Source: Tomitella gaofuii (GTDB taxonomy: Bacteria; Actinomycetota; Actinomycetes; Mycobacteriales; Mycobacteriaceae). Taken from it: a stretch of DNA of 64,000 nt. A program made the translations under genes and the position numbers. The notes beneath the pieces are model-generated. The model had not been told where the DNA came from. It worked only from the letters and a program-made list of their open reading frames with translations, and did not search any database. The stretch is from contig NZ_CP059900.1 in the NCBI RefSeq assembly GCF_014126825.1, positions 1,302,001 to 1,366,000 on the forward strand. Direction: 5' to 3'. Of this stretch, positions 61,967-64,000 are shown in pieces (the first letter of the stretch is position 1; each line of letters opens with the position of its first letter).

Positions 61967-63208
61967 ATGGGCATTGCTTCGTGGTTCGGTTTTAAGCCGA
62001 CTGTGATTCCCCCTGAGTCTACTACGATTGAGCCGATTCTAGATCAAATCCGTTGGACGATGGCGGGGCAGACGCCGGAACAGTTGTGGCGGGAACAACC
62101 GTATTTGCGGATGGTTACCGGGTTTCTTGCGCGGAACGTGGCGCAACTTGGTTTGCATTGCTACCGGCATGATTCCGGTGGTGGGCGCGAGCGGGTGCGC
62201 GATGGCGTGGTGGCGCGCATTCTGGGCCGGCCGAATCCGGAACAGACCGGATACGAGTTGATCCGGGACTTGGTGCACGACCTGAGCCTGTATGACGACG
62301 CGTACCTGATGGTGGTCCGCGTGGTGGATAGTCCGACCGGCTGGGAGGTGCGGAACGTTCCGCCCCGGTGGGTGACGGGCGTTGTGGGCAAGACGGCGTA
62401 CTCGGTGGACGGGTACTCGGTGGTGTTCCCGAAAGCAACACGTCCGGTGACGGTTCCGGCTGGGAACATTCTGCACTTTCACGGGTGGCATCCGGAAGAC
62501 CGTTCGGGCGGCGTTACTCCGGTGGAGGCGTTGAAGGGCACTCTGCTGGAACAGGTGGAGGCTGCGGAGTATCGGCGTCAGTTGTGGGAACGCGGTGGTC
62601 GTGTCGGTTCGTATATCTCGCGGCCGAAAGATGCGCCCGGTTGGTCAAACGAGGGGCGGGCGCGGTTCAAGCGGGGCTGGGCGGCGTCGTGGTCTGGCGA
62701 CGGGGCGAAGGCTGGCGGTACTCCGGTGCTAGAGGACGGCATGGAGTTGAAGCGTGTCGGGTTCTCTGCGAAAGAGGAAGAGTTCGTAGAGGCGTCGAAA
62801 TTGTCGCTTCAAACGGTGGCCGGCGTGTACTACGTGAATCCGACGATGCTGGGCCAGTTGGATAATGCGAACTACTCGAATGTGCGCGAGTTCCGAAAGA
62901 TGTTGTATGGGGACACGTTGGGGCCGACGTTGGCGCAGTTGGAAGCGCGGTTGAATGCGTTTCTGTTGCCGATGCTTGGGGCTGGCGATGGCGAGTACGT
63001 GGAGTTCAACATTCGGGAGAAGTTGGAAGGCGACTTTAACGAGTCGGCTACGCAGATGTACCAAGCGGCGGGCGGTCCGTACATGACGCGCAATGAGATT
63101 AGGGCGCGGATGAATCTGCCGTCTATCGAGGGCGGAGACACGTTGATTGTTCCGTTGAATCTGGGGACACCTGAGGGGGGTGTGGATGGAAGCCAAGACG
63201 AAAAGTAG
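61967..63208 (+). CDS. HK97-type portal protein
   Basis: A 413-residue portal protein forming the DNA entry channel of the capsid. SLYDDAYLMVVR and ILHFHGWHPEDRSGGVTP are typical, and GVYYVNPTMLGQLDNANYS matches the conserved portal core. The ATG at 61967 begins MGIASWFGF. It overlaps the protease gene by 23 bases. Confidence 0.92.
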   Translation: MGIASWFGFKPTVIPPESTTIEPILDQIRWTMAGQTPEQLWREQPYLRMVTGFLARNVAQLGLHCYRHDSGGGRERVRDGVVARILGRPNPEQTGYELIRDLVHDLSLYDDAYLMVVRVVDSPTGWEVRNVPPRWVTGVVGKTAYSVDGYSVVFPKATRPVTVPAGNILHFHGWHPEDRSGGVTPVEALKGTLLEQVEAAEYRRQLWERGGRVGSYISRPKDAPGWSNEGRARFKRGWAASWSGDGAKAGGTPVLEDGMELKRVGFSAKEEEFVEASKLSLQTVAGVYYVNPTMLGQLDNANYSNVREFRKMLYGDTLGPTLAQLEARLNAFLLPMLGAGDGEYVEFNIREKLEGDFNESATQMYQAAGGPYMTRNEIRARMNLPSIEGGDTLIVPLNLGTPEGGVDGSQDEK

Positions 63209-63806
63209 CGTTGGCCGGATTGAGGTCAAGGCGGATGGCGAAGAGGCGGGCGTGTTCAGTGCGTACGCGTCGGTGTTTGGTGTGCGGGATTCGTACGGTG
63301 ACGTGGTGGAAAAGGGCGCGTTCACTGACACGTTGAAAGAGTGGTCTGCTAAGGGTGCGACTATTCCGCTGTTGTTCGCGCACAAGAACAATGATCCTGA
63401 CTATTTCATCGGCTCTGTCAGTGAGGCGGTGGAGGATGAGACGGGGTTGCGGGTCCGCTGCAAGTTGGACTTGGATTCACCTAAGGGTGAACAGGTTTAC
63501 CGGCTGATTAAGGATGGCCGGCTGGCGGAAATGTCGTTCATGTACAACGTTCGTGATGGTGAGGACGTTGTGCCGGTGAAGGATGGTAAGCGGGATTGGG
63601 AGAACCGTTATTACTCGATCAAGTCGGTTGGGTTGTATGAGGTTTCTGTGGTGCATATTGGCGCTAATCCGGCTACGTCGATTAGTGATGTGAAGGCTGC
63701 CGGGGCTGAGCGGGATGCTGTTGTGCCGGTGGAGGATGAGGGCGCGGCTCAGCGGGTGAAGAGCGTTGAGGCGTTTGTGGCGAGTTTCGATCTTGGGGGT
63801 TACTGA
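63186..63806 (+). CDS. HK97-family prohead protease
   Basis: A 206-residue serine protease that trims the capsid and scaffold. The catalytic histidine is in LLFAHKNNDP near residue 60, and the serine in LAEMSFMYNV near 118. KADGEEAGVFSAYASVFG and DVVEKGAF are typical of the family. The capsid gene begins one base after the stop codon. Confidence 0.9.
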   Translation: MEAKTKSSVGRIEVKADGEEAGVFSAYASVFGVRDSYGDVVEKGAFTDTLKEWSAKGATIPLLFAHKNNDPDYFIGSVSEAVEDETGLRVRCKLDLDSPKGEQVYRLIKDGRLAEMSFMYNVRDGEDVVPVKDGKRDWENRYYSIKSVGLYEVSVVHIGANPATSISDVKAAGAERDAVVPVEDEGAAQRVKSVEAFVASFDLGGY

Positions 63807-63807
63807 T

Positions 63808-64000
63808 ATGGCTAAGACTATTCTGGAAAAGCGTTCCGCTGCCGTGGCTGAGGCGCAGAGCATTGTGGAGAGCGTGAAGAGCGCGGGGGACCTGGACGAG
63901 GGGCAGAGCGCGCGTCTGGGCGAGTTGCACACTGAAATCAAGGGCTTTGACGAGCATATCGCGCGCGCCAAGTCGGATGCTGCGATTGTCGAGCAGATCA
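63808..64000 (+). CDS. Major capsid protein, N-terminal fragment
   Basis: The first 64 codons of a gene cut by the window edge. They form a charged helical region (EKRSAAVAEAQSIVESVKS), which fits the cleaved delta/scaffold domain of HK97-type capsid proteins. Position after portal and protease supports this. Confidence 0.75.
   Translation, partial: MAKTILEKRSAAVAEAQSIVESVKSAGDLDEGQSARLGELHTEIKGFDEHIARAKSDAAIVEQI

Larger units (their letters stand above)
37837..64000 (+). mobile_element. Temperate tailed-phage prophage at tRNA-Lys (right end outside window)
   Basis: From the tRNA-Lys on, all genes are phage-like: integrase, repressor and Cro-like pair, dense overlapping early genes, replication and recombination genes, then terminase, portal, prohead protease and capsid. 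GC content looks lower than the host part. The left border is within or just after the tRNA 3' half. The right border, with the second att copy, must lie past 64000. Confidence 0.93.

Overview
The window is high-GC DNA with the gene order of a mycolic-acid-producing actinobacterium (order Mycobacteriales). The host part, about 1-37.9 kb, follows the chromosomal block known from Mycobacterium around pepC-purL-purF-purM-mshD-glnR-pst-phoY2-dusB-desA1 almost gene for gene. Lineage markers are mycothiol synthase, the LmeA-type DUF2993 protein, an acyl-ACP desaturase of the mycolate pathway and a LytR-CpsA-Psr ligase. The genus (Tsukamurella, Gordonia, Dietzia or a relative) cannot be fixed from the sequence alone.

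Left block (1-13 kb): an M18 aminopeptidase fragment, the purine genes purL, purF and purM, two alpha/beta-hydrolases, a sterol-carrier-like protein, a DUF3073 protein, YgfZ and aminodeoxychorismate lyase. Middle block (13-20.6 kb): a TetR regulator of the gamma-butyrolactone-receptor type, then a leftward sulfur/redox cluster (lmeA, thiX, DUF4395, cysA2, sseC, a 38-residue membrane peptide and a nitrobindin-like protein). A 22-residue leader peptide ending in five cysteines lies between thiX and DUF4395 and looks like a cysteine attenuator. glnR and mshD follow rightward. Right block (20.6-37.5 kb): pstSCAB behind a Pho-box-like triple repeat, a methyltransferase, phoU, an LCP ligase, dusB, desA, an aldehyde dehydrogenase, an acyl-CoA ligase and a ClpC-like unfoldase behind a HAIR-like (HspR) operator.

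From the tRNA-Lys gene at 37.84 kb to the window edge lies a temperate tailed-phage prophage. Its right end is outside the window. It runs: attachment-side tRNA; small genes, three of them (one leftward, two rightward) each behind a copy of the same promoter; tyrosine integrase; repressor and Cro-like pair with operators; a long rightward early operon; a tRNA-Leu(CAA); a secreted esterase behind a run of hairpins; a repeat-rich likely packaging region; and then terminase, portal, prohead protease and the start of the capsid gene. The early operon carries a PD-(D/E)XK nuclease, ERF recombinase, HNH nucleases, a replication initiator with an internal palindrome array, a RepA/DnaB-like ATPase, SSB, a short sliding clamp, a resolvase, a C5 methyltransferase, NrdF, a MazG-like hydrolase and an NrdH redoxin. 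Most early genes overlap by 1-4 bases, so translation is probably coupled.

The most interesting points are the clamp-like protein that matches only domains II and III of DnaN, the polycysteine leader peptide, the shared promoter/operator in front of small cysteine-containing prophage genes, the hairpin array ahead of the secreted esterase, the palindrome array inside the replication-initiator gene, and a tRNA-like acceptor/T-arm minihelix.
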